NCBI GenBank assembly: GCA_900112915.1
Contig: FONK01000002.1
Span: 62,001 to 126,000 of the forward strand
Direction of reading: 5' to 3'
DNA: 64,000 nucleotides
Source of the DNA: Peptostreptococcaceae bacterium pGA-8
Lineage (GTDB): Bacteria; Bacillota; Clostridia; Peptostreptococcales; Anaerovoracaceae
Below the pieces are notes generated by a model that was given only the letters and a program-made list of their open reading frames with translations, was not told the origin of the DNA and searched no databases. Below, piece by piece: positions 45,569 to 55,804 of this stretch; position 1 is the first letter of the stretch, and every line of letters starts with the position of its first letter. A program made the position numbers and the translations under genes.

Positions 45569-48040
45569 ATGGAAGAAAGATATCAATTTTCCAATATTGA
45601 AAGCAAATGGCAAAAATATTGGAAGGAAAACAAAGTTTTTAAGACCACGGAAGATTCAAGTGAAGAAAAATATTATGTGCTGGAAATGTTTCCTTACCCA
45701 TCAGGTAAGTTACATATGGGGCATGTTAGAAATTACTCTATTGGCGATGTAATAGCCAGAGTAAAGGCAATGCAGGGGTTCAATGTATTGCACCCTATGG
45801 GCTTCGACTCTTTTGGTCTGCCGGCAGAAAATGCTGCAATAAAAAACGGAGTTGAACCGAGTAAATGGACTTGGGAAAACATTGCAGAAATGAAGGTTCA
45901 GCTGGACAGGTTAGGAATTTCTTATGATTGGGATAGAGAGGTTCAAACCTGCAATCCCGAATACTATAAGTGGATGCAGTGGATTTTTATTCAGATGTAT
46001 AAAAAAGGCCTTGCATATAAAAAAGAAAATCCTGTTAATTGGTGTCCCAGCTGCCAAACTGTTTTGGCAAATGAGCAGGTCGTTGATGGTGCATGCGAGC
46101 GATGTAAGACGATTGTCGGTAAGAAGAACTTATCTCAATGGTATTTCAAAATAACAGACTACGCAGATAGACTGCTCAATAATATTGATACCTTGGAAGG
46201 ATGGCCTTCTAAAGTTAAAACCATGCAAAAAAATTGGATTGGGAAGTCTGTCGGTGCAGAAATAGATTTTGCCATTGAAGACTTTGACGAAAATCTGAGA
46301 GTTTTCACCACCAGGGCAGATACTGTTTTTGGTGTTACATGTATGGTTTTGGCTCCTGAGCATCCATTTGTAAAGGAATTGGTTAAGGGCAGAGAGGAAG
46401 AAAAGGCTGTTGATGAGTATATTGAGAAGGTTCAACACCTTACCGATATTGAGAGATCCTCAACGGTAGCTGAAAAAACAGGGGTTTTTACAGGCAGATA
46501 TTGCATTAATCCACTTACAGGGAAAAAGGTTCCAATTTTCATTTCGGACTATGTATTAATGGGATATGGTACAGGGGCTATTATGGTTGTACCGGCTCAT
46601 GACCAAAGAGACTTTGAATTTGCCAAAAAATTCAATCTAGAGATAATTCCCGTTGTTCAGCCGGAGGATGAAACCATTGATGTAAATAACTTGAAAGAAA
46701 GCTTTACCGCTGAAGGTAAAATGATTAATTCCGGGCAGTTTAACGGACTTGATAACAAAGAGGCTATTAAACAGGTTATCGCTTATATAGAAGATAAGGG
46801 CATCGGCAAAAGTACAGTTAATTTCAGACTTAGAGACTGGCTGATTTCCCGGCAGAGATATTGGGGAACTCCAATTCCTATGATTAATTGTCCTAAATGC
46901 GGATGGGTGCCTGAAAGTGAAGAAAATCTACCGGTGCTCCTGCCTAAGGATGTTGAATTCACAGGCAAAGGCGAGTCCCCATTGGCAACTTCCGGAACCT
47001 TCGGAAAATGCACATGTCCGGTGTGTGGCGGTGAAGCAAGCCGTGAACTTGACACCATGGATACCTTCTTAGATTCTTCATGGTATTTCTTACGCTATTG
47101 TGACCCCCATAACACTGAAAAAGCCTTTGATAAGGAAAAGGTTGATTATTGGATGGATGTTGACCAATATATTGGTGGCGTGGAGCATGCCATTTTACAT
47201 CTTTTATATTCAAGATTTTTCCAGATGGTATTGTCTGATTTAGGATTGGTTACAAAGGAAGAGCCATTTAAGAATTTGCTTACTCAGGGAATGGTTAATA
47301 AAGACGGCAAAAAGATGAGCAAATCAATAGGAAACGTAGTTAGCCCTGATGAGATAATCAAAAAATACGGTGCTGATACTGCCAGACTATTTATCTTGTT
47401 TGCAGCTCCGCCGGAAAAAGAGTTGGACTGGTCCGATGCGGGAGTGGAGGGAAGCTATAGATTCTTAAACAGAGTTTATAGACTGGTTTATGAGTTCGTA
47501 AATAAAGGAATTCCTGAAGGTGATGAATTTAGAACCTCTACAAAGGCAGATAAGGCTTTAAATCTGGTTTTGAACAGTGCTATAAAAAAAGTAACTGAGG
47601 ATGTGGCCGGAAGATTTAACTTCAATACTGCAATCAGTTCCATAATGGAGCTGGTAAACGAGCTGTATAAATATAAAGAATTGCCGGATGCAGACATGGG
47701 ATTGATGAAGCACGGTATATTTAATTTGGTTATACTTCTATCACCATTTACACCACACTTGTGTGAAGAACTTTGGGAAAATCTTGGCAATGATATAGAT
47801 TTAACTGAGGTTTCATGGCCCTCATTTGATGAAAAGGCTTTAATTACAGACGAGGTTGAAATTGTAGTTCAGATAAATGGCAAGATTAAAGAAAAATTAT
47901 TATTGGAAAATGGATTGTCAAGAGAAGCAATGCAGGAAGCTGTTTTATCAAATAATGCTATCAAAACAATTACCAAGGATTTAACCATTGTCAAGGTTAT
48001 TGTTGTACCTAATAAACTTGTCAACCTGGTTGTTAAATAA
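45569..48040 (+). CDS. leuS: Leucyl-tRNA synthetase
   Basis: Class I synthetase, 823 residues, of the bacterial form with editing domain. HMGH is at 49-52 in [15 protein letters not shown] and the KMSKS loop (KKMSKSIGN) near 580. A CP1 editing domain lies at about 225-415. Zinc-binding Cys pairs are seen in NWCPSC...CERC and in NCPKC...CPVC. The C-terminal part has the anticodon-binding helices. No T-box precedes it; it starts 3 nt after rsfS. Confidence 0.97.
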   Translation: MEERYQFSNIESKWQKYWKENKVFKTTEDSSEEKYYVLEMFPYPSGKLHMGHVRNYSIGDVIARVKAMQGFNVLHPMGFDSFGLPAENAAIKNGVEPSKWTWENIAEMKVQLDRLGISYDWDREVQTCNPEYYKWMQWIFIQMYKKGLAYKKENPVNWCPSCQTVLANEQVVDGACERCKTIVGKKNLSQWYFKITDYADRLLNNIDTLEGWPSKVKTMQKNWIGKSVGAEIDFAIEDFDENLRVFTTRADTVFGVTCMVLAPEHPFVKELVKGREEEKAVDEYIEKVQHLTDIERSSTVAEKTGVFTGRYCINPLTGKKVPIFISDYVLMGYGTGAIMVVPAHDQRDFEFAKKFNLEIIPVVQPEDETIDVNNLKESFTAEGKMINSGQFNGLDNKEAIKQVIAYIEDKGIGKSTVNFRLRDWLISRQRYWGTPIPMINCPKCGWVPESEENLPVLLPKDVEFTGKGESPLATSGTFGKCTCPVCGGEASRELDTMDTFLDSSWYFLRYCDPHNTEKAFDKEKVDYWMDVDQYIGGVEHAILHLLYSRFFQMVLSDLGLVTKEEPFKNLLTQGMVNKDGKKMSKSIGNVVSPDEIIKKYGADTARLFILFAAPPEKELDWSDAGVEGSYRFLNRVYRLVYEFVNKGIPEGDEFRTSTKADKALNLVLNSAIKKVTEDVAGRFNFNTAISSIMELVNELYKYKELPDADMGLMKHGIFNLVILLSPFTPHLCEELWENLGNDIDLTEVSWPSFDEKALITDEVEIVVQINGKIKEKLLLENGLSREAMQEAVLSNNAIKTITKDLTIVKVIVVPNKLVNLVVK

Positions 48041-48051
48041 GAAGGTGAATC

Positions 48052-49743
48052 ATGGCATTTAAAAATAATAAAAATAGACGTGCAGAGGAATTTCTAAAGA
48101 TTATTCCAATTGGAGGCCTTAAGGAAATCGGGAAGAACATGACCCTTTTAGAATACAATGGTCAAATTATAATTGTGGATTGCGGACTTTCTTTTCCTGA
48201 AGATGAAATGCTCGGAATAGACATTGTAATTCCGGACTTTGATTATTTGATACAGAATTCGGAAAAAATCAAAGGCCTTATTGTTACTCACGGTCACGAA
48301 GACCATATAGGAGCAATTCCTTACTTGCTTAAGGAACTGTCAGTTGAACTTTACGGAACAAAGCTTTCCTTAGGGCTGGTGAGCAATAAACTCAAGGAGC
48401 ATAAGCTTTCATGTATTGCAAATGTAATTGAAGCAGGGCAAAAATTCTCCATTGGAGACTTTGAAATTGAAGCTGTAAGAGCTACTCATTCCATTGCAGA
48501 TGCAGTATCCTATTACATAAAGACACCGGCTGCAACAGTGTTCCATACAGGAGATTTTAAAATCGACTTTACGCCAATTGATGGAGATCCTATGGATTTA
48601 AGCAGACTTGCCGATATCGGAAGAAAAGGTGTCGACATTATGCTTGCTGACAGCACCAACGCTTTAAGACCGGGATTTACAAAGTCGGAGCAGCTTGTAG
48701 GCGAAACTCTTGATGGAATAATCAGAGAAGCTGAAAGCAGAATCATTATTGCTACATTTTCCTCAAATGTTCACAGAGTACAAAAAATCGTTGAGCTTGC
48801 AGTAAAATACGGCAGGAAGGTTACTGTCTCCGGAAGAAGCATGGAAAACGTTGTGAGGCTGGCATCGGAGCTCGGATATTTAAACATTCCTGAAGGAGCC
48901 TATGTTGATCTTAAAAAGGCAAAAAATATTCCTGATAAAGAGCTTGTTATTATAACTACAGGCAGCCAGGGAGAGCCTATGGCTGCATTGTCAAGAATGG
49001 CTAATGATGAGCATCGAAATGTTAAGCTGAAAAAAGGTGATATGGTAATATTTTCATCAACACCGGTTCCCGGCAACGAAAAAACCGTATCAGGAGTAGT
49101 TAATACTCTTTATGAAAAAGGCGTTAAAGTTATTTATCATGATATTGCGGATATTCATGTGTCCGGACATGCGTGTCAGGAAGAATTAAAAATTATGCAT
49201 TCTTTGATAAAACCAAAGATGTTTATGCCGGTTCATGGAGAATATAGACATTTGGTAAAGCATTCTCAAATTGCAGAAGAGCTGGGCATGAAGAATGAAA
49301 ATATATTCTTCCTTTCCAACGGAGATCAGCTGTCAGTTAACAAAAGAGGCGCAAAAAAGTTTGCAAATGTGGCAAAGGCTGATGATATTTTAGTAGATGG
49401 TCTAGGTGTTGGAGATGTAGGCAATGCGGTCTTAAAAGAAAGAAAACAGCTGTCAGAAGCCGGACTTATGGTAATTGCTGTCGGATTTGATCCCGGCACC
49501 GGGTATATTTTCCATGGTCCGGAAATAATTACAAAGGGATTTGTTTATGTAAAAGAAAATGAAAAGCTGCTTTCTGAAACTAGAGATAAGGCTCTTGAAA
49601 TCATAGAAAAAACTTTAATGACGAACCCGCGTGCAGATGTAAATGCTGTAAGCAACGCCTTAAGAGAACAGCTTAGAAGCTTCATCTTCCTTAAGACTAA
49701 GCGTAGTCCGATAATAATCCCCGTTTTCATAGATTACGAATAA
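48052..49743 (+). CDS. rnj: Ribonuclease J
   Basis: A metallo-beta-lactamase/beta-CASP RNase with 5'-3' exonuclease and endonuclease activity, central to mRNA decay in Firmicutes. Metal ligands are H80, H82, D84 and H85 in VTHGHEDHIGA. Later pieces are FHTGDFKID near 164, ADSTNA near 198, the beta-CASP TTGSQGEP near 302 and VHVSGHA-like HVSGHA near 370. The length of 563 residues is normal. It starts 11 nt after leuS. Confidence 0.96.
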   Translation: MAFKNNKNRRAEEFLKIIPIGGLKEIGKNMTLLEYNGQIIIVDCGLSFPEDEMLGIDIVIPDFDYLIQNSEKIKGLIVTHGHEDHIGAIPYLLKELSVELYGTKLSLGLVSNKLKEHKLSCIANVIEAGQKFSIGDFEIEAVRATHSIADAVSYYIKTPAATVFHTGDFKIDFTPIDGDPMDLSRLADIGRKGVDIMLADSTNALRPGFTKSEQLVGETLDGIIREAESRIIIATFSSNVHRVQKIVELAVKYGRKVTVSGRSMENVVRLASELGYLNIPEGAYVDLKKAKNIPDKELVIITTGSQGEPMAALSRMANDEHRNVKLKKGDMVIFSSTPVPGNEKTVSGVVNTLYEKGVKVIYHDIADIHVSGHACQEELKIMHSLIKPKMFMPVHGEYRHLVKHSQIAEELGMKNENIFFLSNGDQLSVNKRGAKKFANVAKADDILVDGLGVGDVGNAVLKERKQLSEAGLMVIAVGFDPGTGYIFHGPEIITKGFVYVKENEKLLSETRDKALEIIEKTLMTNPRADVNAVSNALREQLRSFIFLKTKRSPIIIPVFIDYE

Positions 49744-49769
49744 TAAATTTTTCAAAGAAAGAGGTAAGT

Positions 49770-50108
49770 ATGAACGTATATGATCAGGCTCACGGCTTGG
49801 CAAAAGCCATTAAAGAGTCAGAAGAATTCAAACAATATCAGCAGAAAAAAGAATTAATCGATAAAAATCCGGAGCTTTCTAAGGTTATCGCTGATTTTCA
49901 AAATAAACAATTGGAAATTCAAACAAAGCAGCTGACCGGACAGGAGATTCCCGAAGATGCAAATCAGCAGATACAGAACCTATACCAGATTATCATAAAG
50001 GATCCTGTCGCTGCAGAATACCTACAAGCAGAGATGAGGTTTTCAATTATGATGAATGATGTTTATAAGATACTCGGAGAAGTAATGGGTATTGGCAATA
50101 TTGCATAA
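49770..50108 (+). CDS. ylbF: YlbF/YmcA-family protein
   Basis: A small helical protein of 112 residues (Com_YlbF family). In Bacillus, YlbF, YmcA and YaaT form a complex that steers RNase Y cleavage. The Gln-rich YQQKKELIDKNPELSKVIADF and a second helix near 85-100 are typical. It follows rnj by 26 nt, which suits a role in RNA decay, but that link is inference. The end overlaps the efp promoter. Confidence 0.85.
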   Translation: MNVYDQAHGLAKAIKESEEFKQYQQKKELIDKNPELSKVIADFQNKQLEIQTKQLTGQEIPEDANQQIQNLYQIIIKDPVAAEYLQAEMRFSIMMNDVYKILGEVMGIGNIA

Positions 50109-50120
50109 ATTTGATATAAT
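50092..50120 (+). promoter_or_regulatory. Strong promoter for efp
   Basis: TTGGCA (50092-50097), a 17-nt spacer and TATAAT (50115-50120), with a TGn extended -10 element. The -35 box lies inside the end of ylbF. Confidence 0.8.
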
Positions 50121-50168
50121 GTTACGATGAATTAGAACAAAATATTTAAGTGAAAGAGAGATATAAAG

Positions 50169-50729
50169 ATGATAACAGCAGGTGATTTTAGAAAAGGTGT
50201 TACTTTTGAAATCAATGGAGAACCACATGTAGTATTAGACTTCCAGCATGTTAAGCCGGGAAAGGGTGCAGCCTTCGTGAGAACTAAGTACAGAAACATC
50301 CTTACAGGTGCAACAAGAGAAGAGGCCTTTAACCCGAGTGATAAATTCCCTAAGGCACATATTGAAACTAAGGTAATGCAATACTTGTATAATGATGGAG
50401 AGCTATATTACTTCATGGATATGGAATCCTTTGAGCAGATTCCAATTGGCTCCGATAAGGTTGAGGATGCAATTAAATACCTTAGAGAAAATGATGAAGC
50501 AACAATTAAGTTCTACAAGAATAATCCGTTCTTAGTTGAAGCACCTAACTTTGTCGACCTTGAAGTTATCGACACCGAGCCCGGTGTTAAAGGTGATACG
50601 GCTACGAATGTTACAAAGGCTGCCACTGTTGAAACAGGCGCAATCATTCAGGTTCCGATTTTCATTGAAACCGGAGAGAAGATTCAAATTGACACTAGAA
50701 GCGGTGAATATCTGGGAAGATCTAAATAA
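50169..50729 (+). CDS. efp: Elongation factor P
   Basis: Helps ribosomes pass polyproline stretches. The 186 residues hold the three beta-barrel domains. The loop tip GK at residues 31-32 (KPGKGAAF) places Lys32 where a modification is attached in other bacteria. The C-terminal [16 protein letters not shown] is diagnostic. It has its own promoter and ends at a hairpin terminator. Codon use is strongly biased, fitting high expression. Confidence 0.97.
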   Translation: MITAGDFRKGVTFEINGEPHVVLDFQHVKPGKGAAFVRTKYRNILTGATREEAFNPSDKFPKAHIETKVMQYLYNDGELYYFMDMESFEQIPIGSDKVEDAIKYLRENDEATIKFYKNNPFLVEAPNFVDLEVIDTEPGVKGDTATNVTKAATVETGAIIQVPIFIETGEKIQIDTRSGEYLGRSK

Positions 50730-50740
50730 GTAAATAAACA

Positions 50741-50767
50741 CAAGGGACGTATTATGCGTCCTTTTGT
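50741..50767 (+). terminator. Terminator after efp
   Basis: AAGGGACG (50742-50749) and CGTCCTTT (50757-50764) form an 8-bp stem. The T run is only four long, so some read-through into mltG is likely. Confidence 0.6.
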
Positions 50768-50782
50768 GGCAATTGAGGTGCT

Positions 50783-51835
50783 ATGAAGAAGAAAAACAAT
50801 AAACTGGTTAAAATTTTTGCAGGTTTGTTAGCTATATGCATTATAGGTGCAGCTTCCGGTTATTTTTGGATTAATTCCTGGGGAGCAGCATATAATGAAA
50901 AGGATACAACCACCAAAGTAGTTGAAATACCGACAGGTTCTTCACCCGGTGATATTGGTACAATTTTAGAAAAAGAGGGCATTATTGCCAACGGAACCAA
51001 ATTTAAATATTTTTCAAAAATTAAAGGTTTTGATAGTAAATTTCTTGCAGGCAACTACAGTGTATCGCCTTCGATGACAATGGAAGAAATTTGTAATATA
51101 ATCGCTTCAGGCAAAATTTCCAGTTCTACATTTACAATACCTGAGGGATACAATATCAAGCAGATTGGAAAAGCCTTGGAAGATAATGGGTATGTTACTC
51201 AAAAAGAATTTCTGGATGCAGCAACAAATGAAACCTTCGAATATGACTTTCTTAAGGATGCTGTAGCCGGGGAAAACCATCTTGAAGGCTATCTATACCC
51301 TGATACATATGAAATTCCGTCAGGAGCCAATGCAAAAGATATAATTAAAATTTTCCTGGATAATTTTCAATTGAAATTTAAAAAGGAATTTTATGCTAAG
51401 GCTGAAAAAAAGGGCAAAACTATAAATGAGATTATGACAATTGCTTCCATAATAGAAAGAGAAGCAAGAAAAGAAAATGAGAGGAAGACCATTTCCAGTG
51501 TGATATATAACAGGCTTGAAGCCGGAATGCCTCTTCAAATGTGTTCTACAATCCAATATCTTTTAGGTAGCCAAAAGGAGATGCTATCCTATGATGACTT
51601 GGCAATTGAAAGTCCATATAATACATATAAGAACCAAGGCCTTCCACCGGGACCAATTGGTGCCCCCGGAATTAAAAGCATAGAGGCTGCTTTAAATCCT
51701 GAAAAGACGAACTATCTATATTTTGTTGTAAGTCCTAAGCTGGATGGCAGTCATAATTTTTCATCAGACTATGAAAAGTTTGAAAAAGATAAGGAAGCAT
51801 ACAATAAAGCTTATGAAGAGCAATATAACAAATGA
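50783..51835 (+). CDS. mltG: Endolytic murein transglycosylase MltG
   Basis: A membrane-anchored enzyme that cuts growing glycan strands and sets their length. A hydrophobic anchor is at residues 10-30. A LysM-like segment (VEIPTGSSPGDIGTIL) follows. The catalytic Glu is E225 in ASIIEREA, and the YceG signature ISSVIYNRLEAGMPLQ and PYNTYKNQGLPPGPI lie beyond. The 350 residues are normal. GAGGTG lies just upstream. The end overlaps trmR by 23 nt. Confidence 0.95.
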   Translation: MKKKNNKLVKIFAGLLAICIIGAASGYFWINSWGAAYNEKDTTTKVVEIPTGSSPGDIGTILEKEGIIANGTKFKYFSKIKGFDSKFLAGNYSVSPSMTMEEICNIIASGKISSSTFTIPEGYNIKQIGKALEDNGYVTQKEFLDAATNETFEYDFLKDAVAGENHLEGYLYPDTYEIPSGANAKDIIKIFLDNFQLKFKKEFYAKAEKKGKTINEIMTIASIIEREARKENERKTISSVIYNRLEAGMPLQMCSTIQYLLGSQKEMLSYDDLAIESPYNTYKNQGLPPGPIGAPGIKSIEAALNPEKTNYLYFVVSPKLDGSHNFSSDYEKFEKDKEAYNKAYEEQYNK

Positions 51836-52466
51836 TAAGGTCATTGACTATATAAATAGCTATTATAAGCCGTTAAATCACCGACTTTTGGAACTTAGGG
51901 AAGCCGGTGAAGCTAATAATGTGCCTATTATAATGAGAGAGACTGAAAGTTTCTTGTCCTTTCTTTTGGAAGTAAAGAAACCGAAGAAAATACTGGAAAT
52001 AGGAACGGCTATCGGCTATTCAGCGGCATTTTTTGCAGTTAAGTGCCCCGATGCTGAGGTTTTAACTATTGAAAAGAAGCCTGAGATGGCTGAAATAGCC
52101 ATAAAAAATATAGAAAATTTAAATTTAGAAAATAGAATTAGAGTTCTGAAGGGGGATGGCGAAGATATGTTAAAGGATTTTCATGATCCCATGTTTGACT
52201 TTATATTCATTGATGCTGCCAAAAGCCATTATGAACGATTTTTTAAGGCTGCATGTAAAGCGGCAGTAGATGAAGCAATTATAGTTTCAGACAATGTGCT
52301 TCAGCATGGTATGACGGTATCAAATGAGTATGATGTATATGATAAGCATAGAACCAATATTAGACAGATGAGAGCATTCGTGGATTTCCTGGATACCTAC
52401 GGAGGAACAACCGGCTTGCTTTCCCAGGGAGATGGACTTGCACTAACGATAGTAAGGAAAAATTAA
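51813..52466 (+). CDS. trmR: tRNA 5-hydroxyuridine methyltransferase
   Basis: A SAM-dependent O-methyltransferase of 217 residues, the length of Bacillus TrmR (YrrM), which methylates 5-hydroxyuridine at the tRNA wobble position to 5-methoxyuridine. The SAM motif ILEIGTAIGYSA is near 51 and the metal-site segment FIFIDAAKSHY near 117. The start at 51813 (MKSNITND) is chosen by length; an earlier in-frame ATG at 51744 would lie deep in mltG. The mltG-trmR-trhP order is that of Bacillus yrrL-yrrM-yrrN/O, which supports the assignment. Confidence 0.88.
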   Translation: MKSNITNDKVIDYINSYYKPLNHRLLELREAGEANNVPIIMRETESFLSFLLEVKKPKKILEIGTAIGYSAAFFAVKCPDAEVLTIEKKPEMAEIAIKNIENLNLENRIRVLKGDGEDMLKDFHDPMFDFIFIDAAKSHYERFFKAACKAAVDEAIIVSDNVLQHGMTVSNEYDVYDKHRTNIRQMRAFVDFLDTYGGTTGLLSQGDGLALTIVRKN

Positions 52467-53692
52467 TGAAGAGAGATATAGAACTTTTAGCACCGGCAGG
52501 AGACTTGGAAAAGCTCAAGACTGCTATAATATATGGTGCTGATGCTGTGTACTTCGGCGGCGAAATGTTCAGCTTAAGAGCCGGTGCCGGAAATCTTACA
52601 GTGGAGGAAATAAAGGAAGGGGTAGATTTCGCTCATTCCTTTGGTAAAAAAGCATATTTAACGGTAAACATATTTGCACATAATGAAGATATCGTACCCT
52701 TTATGGACTATCTTGAAAAAATAAAGGATATAGACATAGACGCATTTATAGTGTCCGACCCGGGAATTATGTCGATGATAAAAGATGTAATTCCGGATTG
52801 CGAAATTCATCTTAGCACACAGGCTAATATGACAAATTATGTTACAGCAAATTTTTGGTATAAACAGGGAGTTAAACGTCTGGTTCTTGCAAGGGAGTTA
52901 ACCTTAGGCGAGGTTAAAAAAGTCAGAGATTCAATACCTGAAGATATGGATATTGAAGCCTTCGTTCAGGGTGCGATGTGTATATCATACTCCGGTAGAT
53001 GTCTTCTCAGTAATTTTATGATAGAAAGAGATGCCAATAGAGGCTGCTGTGCTCATCCTTGCAGATGGAAATACTCCTTAGTGGAAGAAAAACGACCTGG
53101 TGAGTATTATCCAATCGAAGAAGACGAACGTGGAACCTATATTCTGAATTCCAGGGATTTATGTATGATTGAACATATTCCCGACATTATAAAATCAGGG
53201 ATAACATCTTTAAAAATAGAAGGGCGTATGAAAAGCGTCTTCTATGTGGCTACAGTAATTCATGCCTATAGACGTGCTCTTGATGCTTTTTTGTCTGATG
53301 AAGATAATTACGAGTTTGACCAAAAATGGATGGACGAGTTATTAAAGGTCAGCCATAGAGAATTTACGACAGGCTTCTACTATGACAAGCCTACAAATAA
53401 GGATCAAAATTATCAGACCAGCGCATACACTCGTGAGTACACCTTTGTCGGTGTGGTTAGAGGCTGCCTCGAGGATGGATATGTTTATGTAGAGCAGCGA
53501 AATAAAATGTCTTTAGGGGATGAAATTGAGTGTTTTGGACCTGATATGGACTTCAAAGTCTTTAGGCTGGAGGAAATGATGGATTTAGAATCTCTAACAC
53601 AGCTTGAAACGGCACCACATCCACAACAGAGGTTAAAAATGAAGATCCCATTTGAGGTTAAGTCCAACTACATTTTGCGCAAGAAAAAATAA
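52466..53692 (+). CDS. trhP: U32-family tRNA hydroxylation protein
   Basis: A U32 peptidase-like protein of 408 residues, corresponding to Bacillus YrrO/TrhP2, which hydroxylates U34 of tRNA using prephenate. The N-terminal ELLAPAGDLEKLKTA is the family start. The cysteines in GAMCISYSGRC and RGCCAHPC are arranged as for an iron-sulfur cluster, followed by SLKIEGRMKS near 250. The shorter partner TrhP1 is not beside it. It overlaps the trmR stop by one base. Confidence 0.9.
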   Translation: MKRDIELLAPAGDLEKLKTAIIYGADAVYFGGEMFSLRAGAGNLTVEEIKEGVDFAHSFGKKAYLTVNIFAHNEDIVPFMDYLEKIKDIDIDAFIVSDPGIMSMIKDVIPDCEIHLSTQANMTNYVTANFWYKQGVKRLVLARELTLGEVKKVRDSIPEDMDIEAFVQGAMCISYSGRCLLSNFMIERDANRGCCAHPCRWKYSLVEEKRPGEYYPIEEDERGTYILNSRDLCMIEHIPDIIKSGITSLKIEGRMKSVFYVATVIHAYRRALDAFLSDEDNYEFDQKWMDELLKVSHREFTTGFYYDKPTNKDQNYQTSAYTREYTFVGVVRGCLEDGYVYVEQRNKMSLGDEIECFGPDMDFKVFRLEEMMDLESLTQLETAPHPQQRLKMKIPFEVKSNYILRKKK

Positions 53693-53702
53693 GGAGAATT
53701 AA

Positions 53703-54995
53703 ATGAATTCCGACCAAAGTAGCTTTTATATAATGCTAGGTCTAATAGCCATATTAATAGTATTTTATGGCTTCAATACGGCCTGTGCCATTGCTATGGA
53801 CAAGGCCAGTAAAAGTAAAATTAAAAATTCAGCTGAAGAAGAGAAGCATAAAAATTTTGAATTAGCATTAGCATTAATGGAAAAACCGTTAAAATATATC
53901 TTTCCGTTGAAGTTAATAAATCTTATCATTGTAATAGGCGGTACGGCATATATTTGGGTGATAGGATATATGCCGTATGCCATAACAGGCTTTTTTGTCG
54001 CTGTATTAATACTGTTCGGTGAACTTTTTCCGTGGAAGGTAGCTCTTCAGCATAGAGAGGGGATAACCTTGAAATGGGCCAAATATATAAAGCTTATATC
54101 TATACTTACACTTCCCGTGTTTCTTCTGGCTAAATTTATTGTAAACATATTTTTAGCGGCATTTAGGCAATCAACAGAAGTCAATGACGGAGCATTTTCT
54201 GAAGAAGAAGTTATGTCAATGCTGGATGAGGGTAAGAAAAGTGGCGTTTTAAAAGAAGAAGGCCATAAGATGATAAACAGTATCTTCAACTTTGATGATG
54301 AGTTGGCCTATGAAATCATGACACCTAGAACAGATGTATTTGCCATAGACATTGCTGAACCAGTGTCAACATATATAGATAAGCTTATGGAAATGAAGTA
54401 TTCCAGAATACCTGTCTACGAGGACGACTATGATAATATTATAGGTATACTTCATATAAAGGACTTCTTAATTAAAGCCAGAGAATCCGGATTTGACAAG
54501 GTGGACATTAAAGCGATTCTGAGGAAGCCTTATTTTGTACCGGATACGAAGAATATTGATGCGTTATTTCTGGAACTGCAGAAGGGCAAGCAACACATTG
54601 CTGTCCTAATTGACGAATACGGCGGATTTTCCGGAATTGTAACTGTAGAGGACATAATTGAAGAAATTGTCGGAGATATTGACGATGAATTCGATGATGA
54701 AGCACATGTAATAGAAAAGATTGATGATGCTAATTATACTGTAGATGGAAATGTTTCTCTCAGCGATTTATCCGGCGAAACTAATATTAATCTTACATCT
54801 GAAAGCAGTGAAACCATAGGCGGATTTATAATTGACATATTAGGAGAAATTCCTGATGAAAATGCAATTAACAAGCGAGTTGAATACGAGAACTATGTAT
54901 TTACAATTCTGTCTGTCAAGGATAGAAGAATCGAGAAGGTCTTAGTTCATGTGGAACTTGCAAATCCTGCCGATGAACATCCTGAAGAAAACTAG
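53703..54995 (+). CDS. CNNM/CorC-type membrane protein with CBS pair
   Basis: A hemolysin-family (HlyC/CorC) protein of 430 residues. The N-terminal DUF21 domain has three to four membrane segments (about 9-30, 72-90, 95-115, 135-155). A cytoplasmic CBS pair follows (DVFAIDIAEPVSTYIDKL to about 345, with IDEYGGFSGIVTVEDI). The C-terminal CorC_HlyC domain ends the protein. Relatives are linked to Mg2+ or Co2+ efflux. It stands between trhP and the asp23-nusB group. Confidence 0.9.
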   Translation: MNSDQSSFYIMLGLIAILIVFYGFNTACAIAMDKASKSKIKNSAEEEKHKNFELALALMEKPLKYIFPLKLINLIIVIGGTAYIWVIGYMPYAITGFFVAVLILFGELFPWKVALQHREGITLKWAKYIKLISILTLPVFLLAKFIVNIFLAAFRQSTEVNDGAFSEEEVMSMLDEGKKSGVLKEEGHKMINSIFNFDDELAYEIMTPRTDVFAIDIAEPVSTYIDKLMEMKYSRIPVYEDDYDNIIGILHIKDFLIKARESGFDKVDIKAILRKPYFVPDTKNIDALFLELQKGKQHIAVLIDEYGGFSGIVTVEDIIEEIVGDIDDEFDDEAHVIEKIDDANYTVDGNVSLSDLSGETNINLTSESSETIGGFIIDILGEIPDENAINKRVEYENYVFTILSVKDRRIEKVLVHVELANPADEHPEEN

Positions 54996-55006
54996 AGAGG
55001 TTTGCA

Positions 55007-55357
55007 ATGACACAAAATGACAAGGAACAAAGCAAAGCTACAGATGGTGATATTGTCGATTGTGTAGTTCGTGCTACAGCTAAAATTAAGGACTTCGCAG
55101 CTTTTAGCGGAAATATTACCGATAATATTTCAAAAAATATTTTAGGAATAGAGCCGGCCGGTAAAGGCATAAAAATAGATAGAGACGACGAAGGTATAAA
55201 AATAGATCTCTATATTATCGTGAACTTTGGAGCTAAGATTCCTCAGCTAGCTTGGGAAATCCAAAAAAAAGTCAAAAACCAAGTGGAAAAGAAAACCGGC
55301 ATAAATGTTAAGATAGTTAATATTCATGTTCAAAGTGTAAGCATGTCAGGAGAATGA
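55007..55357 (+). CDS. Asp23/Gls24-family protein
   Basis: A small protein of 116 residues of the alkaline-shock / envelope-stress Asp23 family. The family pattern is seen in GIKIDLYIIVNFGAKIPQLA and the final VNIHVQSVSM strand. An Asp23 protein just before nusB is common in clostridia, so it may be involved in the same operon function, which is unknown. It ends 3 nt before nusB. Confidence 0.88.
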   Translation: MTQNDKEQSKATDGDIVDCVVRATAKIKDFAAFSGNITDNISKNILGIEPAGKGIKIDRDDEGIKIDLYIIVNFGAKIPQLAWEIQKKVKNQVEKKTGINVKIVNIHVQSVSMSGE

Positions 55358-55360
55358 TAA

Positions 55361-55780
55361 ATGGGAGCATATACCAAGATCAAAACAAGAAAAGAAGCCA
55401 GAGAAATTATGATGCAGACAATATTTCAAATGGATGCTCAAAAAAGCTTCAATATCAAAGACGAATTTTTGCAGGGTAAGACTGTTGAAAAAGAACATGC
55501 CTATTGTAGAAATCTTTTAGAAAACATCAGCACTAATATCACTAAGATAGACCAGCTTATTGATGAGTCAAGCAACGGTTGGTCTATTCCCAGACTGGCA
55601 AAAACCGATTTAGCAATCTTAAGGCTTGCAATAACCGAACTCTTATATTTTGATGATATTTCCGGTGCCATAACAATTAACGAAGCTGTGGAATTGGCTA
55701 AAAAATATGGTACTGACAGTTCCCCAAAGTTTATAAATGCAGTTCTCGGAACAGCTTATTCCAAGATTAACGAAAAGTGA
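55361..55780 (+). CDS. nusB: Transcription antitermination factor NusB
   Basis: Binds boxA RNA with ribosomal protein S10 and keeps rRNA transcription going. The 139 residues hold the all-helical fold, with REIMMQTIFQMD near 15, WSIPRLAKTDLAILRLAITELLY near 73, and the C-terminal INEAVELAKKYGTDSSPKFINAVL signature. It leads the nusB-tsaD-like-xseA-xseB-ispA-dxs-tlyA run. Confidence 0.95.
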   Translation: MGAYTKIKTRKEAREIMMQTIFQMDAQKSFNIKDEFLQGKTVEKEHAYCRNLLENISTNITKIDQLIDESSNGWSIPRLAKTDLAILRLAITELLYFDDISGAITINEAVELAKKYGTDSSPKFINAVLGTAYSKINEK

Positions 55781-55804
55781 GAGCTTATTTAGAGCTGAAG
55801 CCTT

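Noticed and set aside
45498-46154. Second-frame open readings inside rsfS/leuS
   Set aside because: They are shadows of leuS, whose frame has HMGH, KMSKS and zinc motifs.
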